From Trematomus loennbergii (taxonomy: Eukaryota > Chordata > Actinopteri > Perciformes > Nototheniidae): DNA of 64,000 bases. The stretch lies in contig JAAOOA010000066.1 in NCBI GenBank assembly GCA_012861695.1, positions 949,419-1,013,418 on the forward strand. Direction: 5' to 3'. The notes under the pieces were generated by a model. That model was not told where the DNA came from. It saw only the letters and a program-made list of their open reading frames with translations, and made no database searches. Made by a program: the position numbers and the translations under genes. Position 1 is the stretch's first letter, and every line of letters starts with the position of its first letter. Positions 21,892 through 34,469 of the stretch are shown one piece after another.

Positions 21892-22899
21892 TGCGCCCTG
21901 ACACCGACCAATGGATGATTGGATGAACTGCTGTACTTTGGTTGAACATTGAAAAACCCAGCAACTTCAACAGGAAAAGTAGAAAATAGAAAATAAATAA
22001 TGTATAAGGTTAATGTAAATAATAAGTAAATAGATCCAAGGATTTATACTGTATACAACTAACTGATACAAGTACAAAAGGAGGCTTTTGACTCACTGTC
22101 CAATTGCCATCCATGACCCCCCCCACCAGAGGTATCTGCAGCTGGCGCTCCGATGATCATGGAGTCGGTTCCTTCCTTCTGTAGACACACCCACAGGAGC
22201 AATGGGGTTAGGTATCTGGTCCAAGGACACTTCAACATGTCTGGGGATCAGACCACCCCCCTCTGATTGAGTAACATGGAGCTGGGTTGGGTTCCCACTC
22301 CCTGGGGGAACCTCTTCCCTTTATTTGTGGGCCCCTGGCCATTGGACAGGTGCCCACCCAAATATAAATATTAAGACAGTTTCACTTTTTTACTATTTAA
22401 TTATTGTAGAAATGTGTGTTTTAAATTGCATATGGATATAAACTGAGGGTGGCAGTTTTAGAGTTGCTTTTGAGTCAAGTTCACTCATTAATGTGTTTTA
22501 GTAAGACTTTGAGTTTCACTGCTAGCTGGATGGCAGATGTAATGTTTTTCATATTTATGTATAGTTTAGTTTAGTCAAGTTTTTGTACCCCTATAGTTCT
22601 TATCATAATACTTCACTGCAAGTTACATAAGGTTGGAGACCACACATGAACAGAACATAAAACATTATGCACAATATAGTCTGAGGCTCTTTAAGAACAA
22701 GAGTATGTCATTTCATAGTTTATCCAGATGTAAATGATGATGATACATTCCATTCAGTGATGTTTCCATTATCCATTTGGAATACGAAAAAAAGGTCACA
22801 TTATACCGATGCAAATATTCGCTTCGCTCTAATAGCTCGAGTTTCACCGCGGCTGTCAGCTGTGTTTACTCGCATCATTCAAACAAGGCTGGCTCGGGG

Positions 22900-23110
22900 G
22901 CTACAACTACAACAAAATGAACATATTTGACCGTGATTTAATTGTAATACACGTTTCAAAATGATGCCGAAGTAACAACATACTGATACCGGTTAGTAAC
23001 AACCATGAATTAATGCTTTGACAAGTCTGCAGACAGACGGCAGGCGAAAAACCTTTTTAAATGCGTGTTTTCTGAATGGAGATCGGATCGATCAGGCTAA
23101 GCTAACGTTA
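22900..23110 (+). repeat. Dispersed repeat shared with 52636-52860
   Basis: CTACAACAAAATGAACAT to GATCGGATCGATCAGGCTAA occurs at both places in the same orientation with few differences. Confidence 0.85.
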
Positions 23111-23539
23111 TATATGCTCCGTATAAATCCTGGTCGTAATATTACCATTTATTGAAACAGCTAAATAACTTTTATCTGTGAAATGTGCTTCAAACATTAT
23201 TTATTATTATGTGGATGCCTCTTACCTTTTGTTTCGGTCCATGTGTTGTCATTGCTCCACCGTTCTCTGTTTTCATGCTTCCTGTATCTTTAAACTGTCT
23301 AAATAATGTAAAATTCCTTTGCATTATACGTAATTAAAGATTGTTGGATCAAGGTTTGATGTCACACACAGTAATTCCATTAAGGAGGGAATTGAATGTA
23401 CAACAACAAAGTGTAGCATTAGTTTGGTACATAAAATCTAAATTTCTTATGAAGTAAAAAGTACATTTCCCCTCTGAATGAGTATAATTCAATTATGAGG
23501 TACCATTAAATACTAAATATTCATAGTGACATTATACTG

Positions 23540-24050
23540 TTACTTGCTAGGTACATGGAGTGCTGCAGTGATGATGTACTATATGTTTGTAGGTCGACCC
23601 CAAGGTCAGCTTCCTCAACAAGAACCAATGGGATTTTTCCATTGGGTTTCAGAATATTGCAGAGAATAAGATGTGCATTATACTTATAAGTTTGAAATGC
23701 AATGGCCAGAAGTAAATAGCTAACGTTAGGCTATACACCAACTACATTACGTTAGCATGGCTGCGCATCACTTACGCTAAGCTAAAGGCGGCTAATTTCC
23801 GGCTTGATTACGGTATACATTCTCTTTCAATCACTTGTTAGCAACCACCTTTACACATAAATCTTCACCAGTAGGGTATTTATTCAATTATGTTGTAGAA
23901 CAAAACTTGAAAATCTGTACATTTGTGTTATCTGCAGTCCCTATTTTCAGAATCTAACCAAAAACTAATTTAAAAAACATTGACCTAACCCCGAAGGTGC
24001 TAAAATGCTAACTCATTTCCTGGTTAAGGACTCATTCCTGGAGTATTATA
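23540..24050 (+). repeat. Dispersed repeat family R, copy 2
   Basis: Carries GGTCGACC, GAAGTAAATAGCTAACGTTA, CTAAAGGCGGCTAAT and CACTTGTTAGCAACCA in the order seen in the other copies. Confidence 0.7.
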
Positions 24051-24396
24051 TTGCGATCACTGATTCAAGACAAACTTGTGGATGAGTTGTGATGTCTGTC
24101 AACAAACAGGACAAAGTCCCGCCCTCGCCGCTCAGCTGTCAGTCAGGCGTGTGGGCGGGTCCTGATGGAGCGGAGGCTGGTTGTGTAATCCAATGATCCT
24201 GGGGTGACATTTGGCCTCAGCGACCACAGCCGCAGCTTCTGAGGGGAAAAATCAAATCAATGCTGCATTGACTGTCAGAGCGCGATGGAAACCTAATTAA
24301 AGGCCCTGCAGGCACAACTGGTCATTTTATGCAGCCAAGCACAGCGCTCTCAAATCAAGCCAGTAATATGTACCATTGCTTTACTCTGTGCACTGA

Positions 24397-24414
24397 GGGG
24401 GGGGGGGGGGGGGG
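24397..24414 (+). repeat. G18 homopolymer
   Basis: Eighteen consecutive G on the plus strand, the longest mononucleotide run seen in the window. Confidence 0.97.
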
Positions 24415-25839
24415 TCTGTGGGCCTCCCTGACCAGCATAGTGTCAGCATTCAATATGCTGCAGACAACATGGCATTTCATCATTGTCATATTAGCATACA
24501 CAACTGCATTCTGGTATACTGAGATAATTCATACTGTGGATAAGTCAATATAACTGATCTACAATGCAAAGCGTGGAGATTGCAGAATAAATCTTCTGCT
24601 TTGAGTGAAAAGTTAAAAATAATAGTACTTAATTAAATGCAGCATTAGGGACATATAGTTTGGCTTTGTTGTAAAAGTGTAAAAGTAGAATAAAATGATT
24701 TGCCTCTATTTTGATTCTGCACTCTATCATTAGTTTATATTGACACAGGATCAAAGGACTATGTGATTTAACATTGGATTGAAACCTGTTATGGCTGGTA
24801 TTTCATACTACAACTGTCAATAAAAACAACATGTTAATATTTCAACATTATATTTCAGAAAATCTTTTGTTTGGTTATCGGACCATAATTAAATATAATA
24901 ATTGAAACAAATAAAAACATTTTTAAAATGTTGTATTAAGGGAGATTTGCATGTAAAAACCTCTTAGTTATAGTTATTAAGCTAAACAACTGTGTCTTAC
25001 AGCTCTACTGATAGAATTCCTTAACCTAGTAAAGGCCTTAACCTAAAGAAGTGTTGAGTTAGGGGCAAATGCCTCACTGTGACACCCAGGTCTCCCAGCA
25101 GATAACCAACACCACTTCCAGTCCGACATCAGGTCTGCTGCCTGATTCTGTTCCCCTGGGATGAATGCTTCAGATGTTTGTGGGACCACAGCAGCCGGGC
25201 CGAGCGTTTTATCAACGCTTGATGTAAGCTGCTGCCATCATGCCATCTCTTACTGAAACATCTGTTTGCCACACAGCGACAGCTCCAGACAGTTTATGTG
25301 GAGGGACGTAGGTTTCTTTTTTCTGATTGTTTTCATGTGGAGCAGTCCCAAGGGGAAAACCATGAGAAGAACCATGAGAAGGCGCAGCCCCCCCTGAGGA
25401 GCACAACACATGTTCTGATTAACATTTCCATTCTGGCAGAGCACAGCTTTAGCCTCTGCTCCTAGTACTAGACTCCTGGTACTAAGATGGGTTAAAAGCA
25501 GAGGCCAAATGTCACTGTGTGTGCTGTGTGCTCTGTGTGACCATTACAGAGGGTTTCATCCCTCCCAATCTATTCTATTCTATTCTAGTGGCAGAATCCA
25601 GATATATTAGAGACTGGATAGTAGGCGGTGCTGAAAGGTTCTGAACGAATGTCACCGTGTGGAGTTCAGGTCTACTTTAAGGGGTCCAAAACACTACAGG
25701 TGGTCCAGGTTACCTCCAGGTATTTAGTTGTTCTGGTACACTCCGGAAAGAGAAGCAGAGGAATTGTTCTGTGTCTGATTGTTCCATGTAAAAAGACATC
25801 TTACTCTTCAGTACATGTCTGATCATTATTTCATTACAT

Positions 25840-25990
25840 TATATTACATGGCATTTGGCTAACAATTTGATCCAAAGTGACTTACATACACCTGAATACC
25901 GTAGACATGCCTACGGGAGGAATTTGGGGTTAAGTCTCCTGCCCATGGACACTTTGACAAGGCCTGCAGAAAGGCCCTCGATGTACGTGG
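25840..25990. repeat. Teleost interspersed repeat fragment
   Basis: The ACATTACATGGCATTTGGCT, CAAAGTGACTTACATACACC and GGGGTTAAGTCTCCTGCCCA series is familiar from many fish genomes. Family name not assigned. Confidence 0.55.
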
Positions 25991-28351
25991 GCGATCTCAG
26001 TTTTCTAGGGTTGGAAAATCCTTTCTTCAAATCTTAACATGAACCCATCAGCAACAACTCTTAGAGGGGGACGCCGACACGAAGTCAACTAAAAGATGCT
26101 GAGTAGAGTTGAGAGGAGATTTGTGGATGAGTCTCTGTTGGTCCATCACTACAAGTGACACCTAGTCATTTGACCTGTTTTACAAAAGTATTGAGTGCTG
26201 CAGCTGAACCTACAAAGGAACACAAAGGTAATATCCTAGTCCTCTTGTGATCTTAATGTCAGATCATTTTTATTTTATTTGATCACATGAACACTTTAAC
26301 AATGTCCCTACACATACTTTGTTGGATTAAATCAACATAGCATGGAGACAGGCAGTCATATAGCATATATATACACATCTACATTTTGGACCGTGTGCAG
26401 AGTAGCCGGAAGGATCTGTTCCATTATAAAAACACATTAAATAAATGGTGAGGCCTCCCGGTTGACTCAGTTTCATTTGTATGTGGAGTGCAGGCCCTGT
26501 GAGGAACACCAGCCATAAACATCTCTCTGTCAGAGAGGATATTGATGGCACTGGTTGGAGTTGGCACTGCTGGCATGGGAGAGCGGTGGGGGGTAGGGGA
26601 CATTGTCCCGTCAGGAGCCGATCAATGGTCACATCCTGTGAACCCTGCATGTAACACGGGAGAGCGCTCACAGCACCCAGCCAGCATACGCAGGAGACAA
26701 AGACCAGCAGAGCAGAGGGATGTGGACTGGAGTCTGGGACCGCGACAAGAGGAACACCAAACACCTCCATGGGGTAGCCATACAGACACACGCAATTCCT
26801 GGGATGCTATTATAAACATGATGACGTGCACCAGGAGGCCGAGAGGGAACCCATACCACTGATATGTAAGTGCTGCTGAAGTCAATTCATTAATAGAGTC
26901 GTTTGATGTAAAGTAATGCAAGACATTGGTCAGTAAACATCATGTCAACAGTTTCTGAGATGGCTCAAATTGGCACCTGTACATTCTTTTTAGTATGGTA
27001 CTGGATTATTGACCTGACAGAAAACCGCACTAAGCTCGGTGCATTTCATTTGCACACTCATTGAAGGGTCAATCCACCATGACATCTAACGTGTAAGTTA
27101 TTTTTAGGGCTGCAGTTACATTTTAAGCTGTGTAAAATGTTTATCCTCATGTGTTGCAGACGTAATGCATAGAAATTGGACACTGGTAATTGCAAGGACA
27201 TACTTCACATGAGTATGAGTACTCTAATGAATTTATCAAACGTCTTGATCCTATGTTAAAACATGGTGGTTGAAGTTTCTAACACACCTAATCTCAATAA
27301 GACAATCTTTGGAGACATGGAAGTAACGTTCCATTTGAATGTTGAAACAAACGCTGCAGTTCTACAAACTGGAGTCTAATGTAAACCCTAAATGCAAATC
27401 AAACCTTTGCTTGATTATTTCAAATAAAACGCAAATATGTAACCACTGATTCTCAGCAAACGCCATCTTTTGATGCTTCAAAGTCCACATTTCCGTTAAA
27501 AGTGATATTTGTTACCATGGTGTTTTATTCCATAACATTGTTGATAGGATATAGTTGTTACAGGCAGTTCATACGTAACACATCGAGTCACAGTGCCAGG
27601 CCACACATTGACTTTCTGCTTCTCTTTGGTCTGGGGCTCTTTTTTGCGTAGGCTGTGCAACACATGATTGACAGTTATCTCCTTCAGTCAGAGATCAGCA
27701 TGAGCCCGGCTCCAGCGGATTGGACGTACACTCCACTTGCTCTCTCATTGGAGCTGCTGTTGTGATGTTTGGAAGTTTCAAGGGGAGCTACATCAACTTC
27801 TAAACACTGGTCCAGTATGTATCTCAATATATTCTCAGTGTAAAAGTTTTGATTCTGTTGATATGACCATTTTTTTTATTGTCAACAAATCCCATGTGCA
27901 CATTCAAACTAACAATTCCTAATGTTTCATTCACAATAAACAGCTGTTTTTTTTATTTACTTAGCATTTAAAAAGAAACAATGTATTTGTGAGCTCTTTC
28001 AGTCGTCCTCTTTTGAGTTGGAACCAATGAACTTTAGGAATAGTAGTCGTGCATACACAGTTTTACATCTAAAGGAAGTCAAAGGAGATTGGGATAAACT
28101 GTCACCTTTTTACATGTCCGATTATCTGACTGCTTCTGTGTCCTGCCCCATTGGATTTGTCTTAGGAGAGGTTGCTATGTCCCAAGATTTCAGTAGTCCT
28201 TCAGTGTAGCAAGTACACCGTTATCAATACCATGAGAGCTGATGGCCCAAGACACAAAAATAAAACTTGTAACCCGTCTTTTTCTCTAGAATTTCCCCTC
28301 AGCCTTGTCAGTAGCTCTGCTTTGATGTGTGTTCTGGTATTGTCTCCACAG

Positions 28352-28389
28352 TTTGAAGACATGTGGCAGTGAAGAGTGAGAAGCTGACC
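28352..28389 (+). other. gja10: 5' untranslated part of gja10 coding exon
   Basis: A TCTCCACAG acceptor at 28343-28351 shows that an upstream non-coding exon is spliced here, as is usual in connexin genes. A three-codon upstream ORF (ATG TGG CAG TGA) at 28361-28372 precedes the real start. Confidence 0.7.
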
Positions 28390-29820
28390 ATGGGTGACTG
28401 GAACCTGCTGGGCAGCATCCTAGAAGAGGTCCACATTCATTCCACCATCGTGGGCAAGATCTGGCTCACCATCCTCTTCATCTTCCGCATGCTGATCCTG
28501 GGGGCCGCTGCCGAGGACGTTTGGGACGACGAGCAGTCCGAGTTCGTCTGCAACACGGACCAGCCGGGCTGCAAGGCGGTCTGCTACGACCGGGCCTTCC
28601 CCATCTCCCTCATCCGATTCTGGGTCCTGCAGGTCATCTTTGTCTCGGCGCCCTCGCTGGTCTACATGGGCCATGCCCTCTACTGCATCCGATCGCTTGA
28701 GAAGGAGCGGCACCGCAGGAAGGCCCAGCTGAAGGAGGACCTGGACGAGTTTGAGCTGGATTCGGAGGAACATAGGCGTCTGGAGAGGGAGCTGAGGAAG
28801 CTGGACGAGCAGAAGAGGGTGAAGAAGGCTCCTCTCAGAGGCTCTCTGCTGAGAACCTACATCATCCATATCCTAACACGCTCTATGGTGGAGGTGTGCT
28901 TCATCCTGGGCCAGTATGTACTCTATGGTGTCCAACTGGAGCCCCTCTATAGGTGCGAGAGGCTGCCGTGCCCTAACAGCGTGGACTGTTACATCTCCAG
29001 GCCCACGGAGAAGACCATCTTCATGGTCTTCATGATCGCCATTGCTGGTGTGTCACTTTTCCTCAACCTTCTGGAAATATCCCACCTGGGCATCAGGAAA
29101 ATCAAACAGACACTGTTTGGAGAGAGGTACACGGAGGAGGACAGTTTTATTTACAGGTCCAAGAAGAAGGCGTCTTTACCGCACCTGTGTGTGACGAGTA
29201 ATGCGTCGCCTCACAACGGGCCCCTGACTCAGACCTTCAAAGTGATTCCAGAGGCCGACATGAAGCCTCCTTACTACAACAGTGGGCTCAAAGCCAACCA
29301 CGACACCACGAGACACAACAGCCTGGCCTATGTGGGACACACTCAGACCAACTATATCTGTCCCCAACCCAGGATGCCACCAAGGTCTGGCCAGAACTGT
29401 GCAGCCCCTCAAACCCATGAGGGTCAAGAGGTCCACATGGCTATGGTGGACCACCATCCAGCCTGGGCTTCTGCTGGAACCATGGTAGAGGGGAGTGTAA
29501 CAGGCCTCCTCGGGGACCCTTGTGAGGGAGAACAGACTCACCCCAGCCACCTGGAGGCTCTGCTGTCCGCTAGCACCTTTAGGCCCAGCGCCATCAGAGA
29601 CCTGGACGAGGACAATCGAAGGGAGTCGATGGCGAGCGAGGGCCTGATCCACAACCCGAGGAAGACCAGCTTCATGATCAGGCCTCCGTCCGAGAGCCTG
29701 TCCTCCATCAGTGGCTCCACCAGCCAGTCCTTACATTCCTCAGAGGAGTCCGATGAGCTGGGCTCCCTGCAGGGGGACATGCCCATGATGCCGCCTGCCG
29801 GAGGCCGGAGGATGTCAATG
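28390..29820 (+). CDS. gja10: Connexin GJA10 (Cx57/Cx62 group), main coding exon
   Basis: Gap-junction alpha-10 subunit. Six subunits form a hemichannel that docks with a neighbouring cell; in mouse and zebrafish the group serves retinal horizontal cells. The start is ATG at 28390 ([15 protein letters not shown], the connexin N-terminal helix). The in-frame GTG upstream is not a start. Predicted membrane segments are near residues 20-40, 77-99, 156-180 and 208-232. The three-cysteine signatures are C54-X6-C61-X3-C65 in loop 1 and C189-X4-C194-X5-C200 in loop 2, followed by [10 protein letters not shown] charged cytoplasmic loop (about 100-155) and a Ser-rich tail follow. The frame is intact for 477 codons. 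GJA9 is similar, but adjacency to BACH2 and the split C-terminus favour GJA10. The exon ends at 29820, before a GC donor. Confidence 0.95.
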
Positions 29821-30801
29821 GCAAGTCAAGAGCAGAGTGTCTCGTGTCTCATTTAACAGTAGTCCAAAACATCAGAAGAGAAGTTCTACAGAGCAGAGGG
29901 CTTCTGGTTTTCTGCTCATGCCCCACCAGGGTTTTATCCACCATTTCTGTGCTGAGTATAACAGTTGTTACCAGCTGATAGGGCTGCACAGTTATTCAAA
30001 ATTGTATCAAAATTGCAATATGGTCTAGTGGAATATTGAAATGGCAGGAAACACAATATTTGTTAAAGGGTAAATATGTGTCAACACTTTTGAATGGAGT
30101 GTTGTAAAGCTGAAGACAGATCCCAGCCTATACATTGTATCCCACAGAAAAAGATTTGTTTAGTATAGATCCTTTAAAAAAAAAACACCATAATAATTTT
30201 ATATATTTTTCAATGATATTGAGAACTAGGATTAAAGAATACTGAATATCGTGAATCATATCGCAATTGCAATATCGGTCAGACTAACTGAAGTTATTTG
30301 TGCATCCCTACCAGCTGATATTGTATAATCAAAGAAGCAAAAGGGAGAAAAAAGACCAGGAAGATGACTCACTGGTAGAGTTATGAGGTTGAACCAATAG
30401 GTTAAAGGAGAAAGTGTTTAGAGAGAGCAGAAGAGGTGTGGAGGTGCTTTGAATGAGACATTCATCTCTGCTGATCTGGATGAAGCCCAGTAGTGACAGA
30501 CATCAGGAATCAGAAATAAAATAAGTATTACTACATCACATAGATACATAAACAATGATATCAATTATAAGAGGTGATTAAATACATGTACAAATAAAAT
30601 GAATGTGAATGTGACACAACATATCTACATGTATTTTACGAACAATTCAGTTGAACGTAATGTTCTCTTGTCTAACTGTGTTCATATGTGAACGAAACAT
30701 TCATGTTCTGTTGATCTGTTCAAACACTCCACCATCACCAGCTACACCCTGTGTTCTACGTCCTGCTGCTCCAGTCTGAACCTGTCCTCTTGTCCTTTCA
30801 G
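29821..30801 (+). other. gja10: GC-AG intron of gja10
   Basis: The donor is ATG|GCAAGT, a close match to the GC-class donor consensus, and the acceptor is CTTTCAG|AGCATG. No GT donor nearby keeps the frame into SMFLDISSIMKK. Reading through instead gives [11 protein letters not shown] and a stop at 29854-29856, so a retained-intron tail is possible. The intron is 981 bp with a mildly AT-rich interior. Confidence 0.75.
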
Positions 30802-30840
30802 AGCATGTTTCTGGATATCTCCTCTATCATGAAGAAGTGA
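30802..30840 (+). CDS. gja10: gja10 terminal mini-exon (12 codons plus stop)
   Basis: Encodes SMFLDISSIMKK and TGA, joined in phase 0 to give RRMSM-SMFLDISSIMKK. I recall that the last 12 residues of mouse Cx57 come from a separate exon, which matches this layout. The complete protein is 489 residues, close to mouse Cx57 (492). Confidence 0.85.
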   Translation, partial: SMFLDISSIMKK

Positions 30841-31248
30841 AGCGTGGAGCCTCACATCATGGCGTCACAGCTGTGTTCCGCAAACTTTATCAGTGGTCCA
30901 GCCGTCAGCATGGAGTCATGATGGGGACAAAGCCAGTGGAGTCAGCCATGATGGGACAGCGGACTCAGCGCCGTAGGAACACCAGATTTGGAATGGAAGC
31001 ACCTTAGAAAGTCTACTTGTTGGTAGTAAAAGGACAGGATTGTGTTTATTTCTAATGTGTTCTAATGTGGACATCTTAATGGCTGATCATGGAGCAAACT
31101 CCTCAGAGGATCTACTAACTTGTGTAACATGGACGTTATGATCTTTAAATACTTTTTCTAACACTTGATTAGAGTCATGTGTATCTGTGTATAGTCATTT
31201 ATATACGGTCATTTCATGAGAGATGATGATGCTTTATATTGTATTCAC

Positions 31249-31254
31249 ATTAAA
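31249..31254 (+). terminator. gja10: Possible polyadenylation signal of gja10 (ATTAAA)
   Basis: ATTAAA about 410 bp after the stop codon, in AT-rich sequence. Position and motif only. Confidence 0.4.
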
Positions 31255-31329
31255 TGCTTCTTAACAAAACAGCGGTCACTGTGTGAGCAGACATTGAACA
31301 CCACACCGGAGAATTCTCATGCTTTTTGT

Positions 31330-31335
31330 TTTATT
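31330..31335 (-). terminator. bach2: Possible distal polyadenylation signal of bach2 (AATAAA, minus strand)
   Basis: AATAAA on the minus strand only 75 bp from the possible gja10 signal, so the two convergent genes may end nearly back to back. Closer AATAAA candidates exist, so this is a guess. Confidence 0.25.
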
Positions 31336-32129
31336 TCTCAAGAAAAAATGCCTAGACAAAATGCTGTTTTTTCTCTTTAAAACCCTTTTCATATCAAATT
31401 AACAAAACATGACATGTTGCACAATATTTACAAATAAATCTAAACAAAACACAACTCATTTTGAACATTCAAAGATAAAAAAGGAAATGAAAAATGCTCA
31501 ATCTGCAAATAACAGTCATGTTGTAGGTACAGGTAAAAATAAGAACACGTAAAAAATGGCTCACCAAAAATCTACAAATACAATGAAGTAACCACTGTAA
31601 AAAGTTAGAAACAACGCCACAGAAACTGTCAACACGACTATCATACAGTCCGTACCCATAAAAAGAGGTATGCTGAAATATCCAGGTAGATAAGTGCTTA
31701 GTCTGTTCTACAGAGGTTTAAGAAAACCTCAAAAATCACAATCTGAGATGTAAGTGGCCCCGATTCTGTAAACAGATTGGATTAAATAAGTACTTCCTTT
31801 AGTCTGCCACTATGTGTTGTGATTAAAGAAAGCATTTGATTCCAAAATAGTTAAAGGAAATGTCTTCCCTGAAAACCACTGCTCATGGTTTAAATAAATA
31901 ACTGTGCCAAGATAAGAGCTGCGTTCAAAGACGTATGGAAGCTGGACACTTAAGATAAATGCTAATATAACTGTTACATTGCCTGTTCAGAGTAGCAGTC
32001 ACAAGTTAGTGGACATGAGTTATATGAAGTCATAGAGATACTGTGTAAACCAGGGGTTCTACATCACCTACCACACCTTCACTATGGCAACCATGAATGT
32101 ATAGAGTAGTCCAGGGACAACTTAAGTAC

Positions 32130-32560
32130 ATTGGATTTTTACATTGGAATTTGGAATATTGCAGAAAATAAGATCTGTGGCCCTGCAGATATTAACACCA
32201 CTTTATGATTTTTGAAGCGTCAACGCAATCGGCAGAAGTAAAAAGCTAACGTTAGGATATAAATAAACTACAACACAGTCACATGACTTAACACCACCAC
32301 CGTTAAGCTAAAGGCGGCTAATGTTTGGCTTAATGACGTTTAGCAGTCTCATTTGGTCACTTGTTAGCAACCGCTGCTAACATAGAAGCTACCGTCACAA
32401 GTGAGCTATTTACTGACATATTTTATGTTGTAGAACAAAATGTGAACATCTCTTTAGCAAGTGTTGGTCACAGACCTTATTTCAGGCATTTACCAAAAAC
32501 ATATTCAAAAGACTTCAAGACGAGGGAACCATAAGTGCTAAAATGCTAACTGATTTTTAC
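32130..32560 (+). repeat. Dispersed repeat family R, copy 3
   Basis: The best preserved uninterrupted copy: GTAAAAAGCTAACGTTAGGA, CTAAAGGCGGCTAATGTT, GTCTCATTTGGTCACTTGTT and AGACGAGGGAACC. It shows the empty site for element 14826-18862. Confidence 0.75.
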
Positions 32561-34131
32561 GCATTGTAGGACATTTCTTTCAGGTTCAATCCTTGCCTGT
32601 GTTAGCTAATCTGGTAAATGTAACAGCTGTCACTGCTGTCATGTTTCATTTTGTGGCATGCTAATGCAGTTTTAAGTGCAAATTGATCGTAAACTTCAGC
32701 ATTGCATTACTGCACAATAATAAAGTCTACGATGGATTATCCATAACTTCACTTAACCTTTGTACCATAGTGAAGTGTGGTTAAAACCCCATCAGAAAAT
32801 TAATTACAGACAAAGTGTGTGCTTATTGGTTGGCAGTAAGATCACATTTGGAATTTATAGTCAACAGGGTAGACCGAAAAAGAAAAAAAAGAAGCACTGG
32901 TATGCTCAGTATTCATATTTTACATCTTTGAAGTGCTGCCTTCTATTTGTTCAATAATAATAAAATAATACATTTAAGGGATATTCCTTTGTGACACATT
33001 AAAGTGACCCTTAGTGGTCAATATTAAATCTTATGTCAGAAAAAATCATATGAAAATATTCAGAAATATATAATGCAGTCATGAAATCCAGAACCTAGCT
33101 GATTATAATGAAGTGGCATTTTCTTTTTATTATTATACGACAATATATTATAGTTAATTTTACATCTAGCAGTTTTGATTTTAAGATTATTCATTGCTCA
33201 AAATGTTGTTTACATTTGTGTAATTATTTCTCATGGCTATATTACATATTCTGTCTATATTCATATTGATAGATGTTTTATTTATTGTATTTATATTCAC
33301 TTTTTGTCACAAAACGGGGCTGATTACTTATTACTCTGCATGACTGGAATGCTTATGAATATTAAAGGAAAAAGGAAAAATAAAATGATCACAAGGTTTG
33401 ACTTCCTGTTAAAAAAGAAAGCTTACAAATGAATAAATAGGGACTGGACTGTTGCGATGCAGTTTCCATGGAATCAAATCATCTGTTCCCTCGTGATAGT
33501 TTGGCCTCTTTAACCTCTAAGGCAAAACATTGTAGCTGCACTGTCAGATGCTTCTTTCTCTCACAACACTATTCAATGATGTCAATTTAAGCAAGCTTAA
33601 TTCCCAGGTCTTATATATCTTTACAAAACAAAAAGGTCATACACAAAATTGTAAACATACTCACACCTCTTGTAAGTTAAAATATTAAACTTAACTAAGA
33701 ACATGTGAGACTTGTAAATAAAGACTTATTTTCATGAAGAATAAAAAATGAACAACCATTAACAAATCAACTCTAAGAAAGGGAAGCAACCTACATTTAC
33801 ATCTAAGCAATTTCCTCTACACCCGAACCCCCACCCCCCCAACATCAAGAGTCCAAATAAATAAAGTTCACATTGAGGAATCAAATAAAAATGTGAGCAG
33901 TGTTCTTCAGTGTACTCTGAGCATCAGCTCATTGTGGGGCTATCATTGGCTGCAGGGAAACCTTCCTCTGAAGGCAGATTGACTTTTCTAATCTGTTAGA
34001 GCTGCCATTCTGAGTAACGTAGTTTAGTTCTATTTTTCAAATACAATATTTTACTTATTTTTTAAACTAGGAGTATGGCATCATGGAAATAACAGCTCTT
34101 ATTTTGAAGGGCCAATAATGAGTGTCTGGTG

Positions 34132-34469
34132 TACGGAGGAGGATTAAGGCCACATGTCAAATAAATATTGAGTATTTTATGTTTTATTTGGAGATTAAAG
34201 TCAGAATTTTCGAAAAAATGTGTAATGAAATCTTTTATTTAATATGATAATTCTGACTTTAACGTGACATTTCTAATAATTCAAAAAATTGTTCTCATAA
34301 TTTTGATCTTATTCTTAAAATGTTGGCATTATTTCTCAGAGTTCAAAAATTAATCTCAGAACTATGGCTTTAAATAAAAAAATCGGACTATTTTCCTATA
34401 ATTCCAACGATACTCTCAAAATCTATTTTGGTCAGAACTCAATACACATTGGCCCAAACCTCCTCCGTA
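34132..34469. mobile_element. 338-bp MITE with 6-bp target duplication
   Basis: Ends TACGGAGGAGG and CCTCCTCCGTA, flanked by CTGGTG at 34126-34131 and 34470-34475. AT-rich interior of degenerate AATTCTGACTTTAA-like motifs. Confidence 0.8.

Larger units (their letters stand above)
21892..28351. other. 3' flank of ANKRD6-like gene and spacer before gja10
   Basis: No supported gene. It contains fish interspersed-repeat pieces at about 22170-22330 and 25840-25990 (the GTGACTTACATACACC and GTCTCCTGCCCATGGACAC type), a segment at 22900-23110 shared with 52640-52860, a family-R copy near 23540-24050 and a G18 run. Non-coding first exon(s) and the promoter of gja10 probably lie in the right part, but I cannot place them. 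Confidence 0.5.

Noticed and set aside
26327..26921. Open frames on both strands (154 aa minus, 106 aa plus) upstream of gja10
   Set aside because: No recognisable domain, no clear splice context, and overlapping frames on both strands are open by composition.
28420..29786. Antisense frames of 149 and 158 aa
   Set aside because: Shadows of the GC-rich connexin exon.
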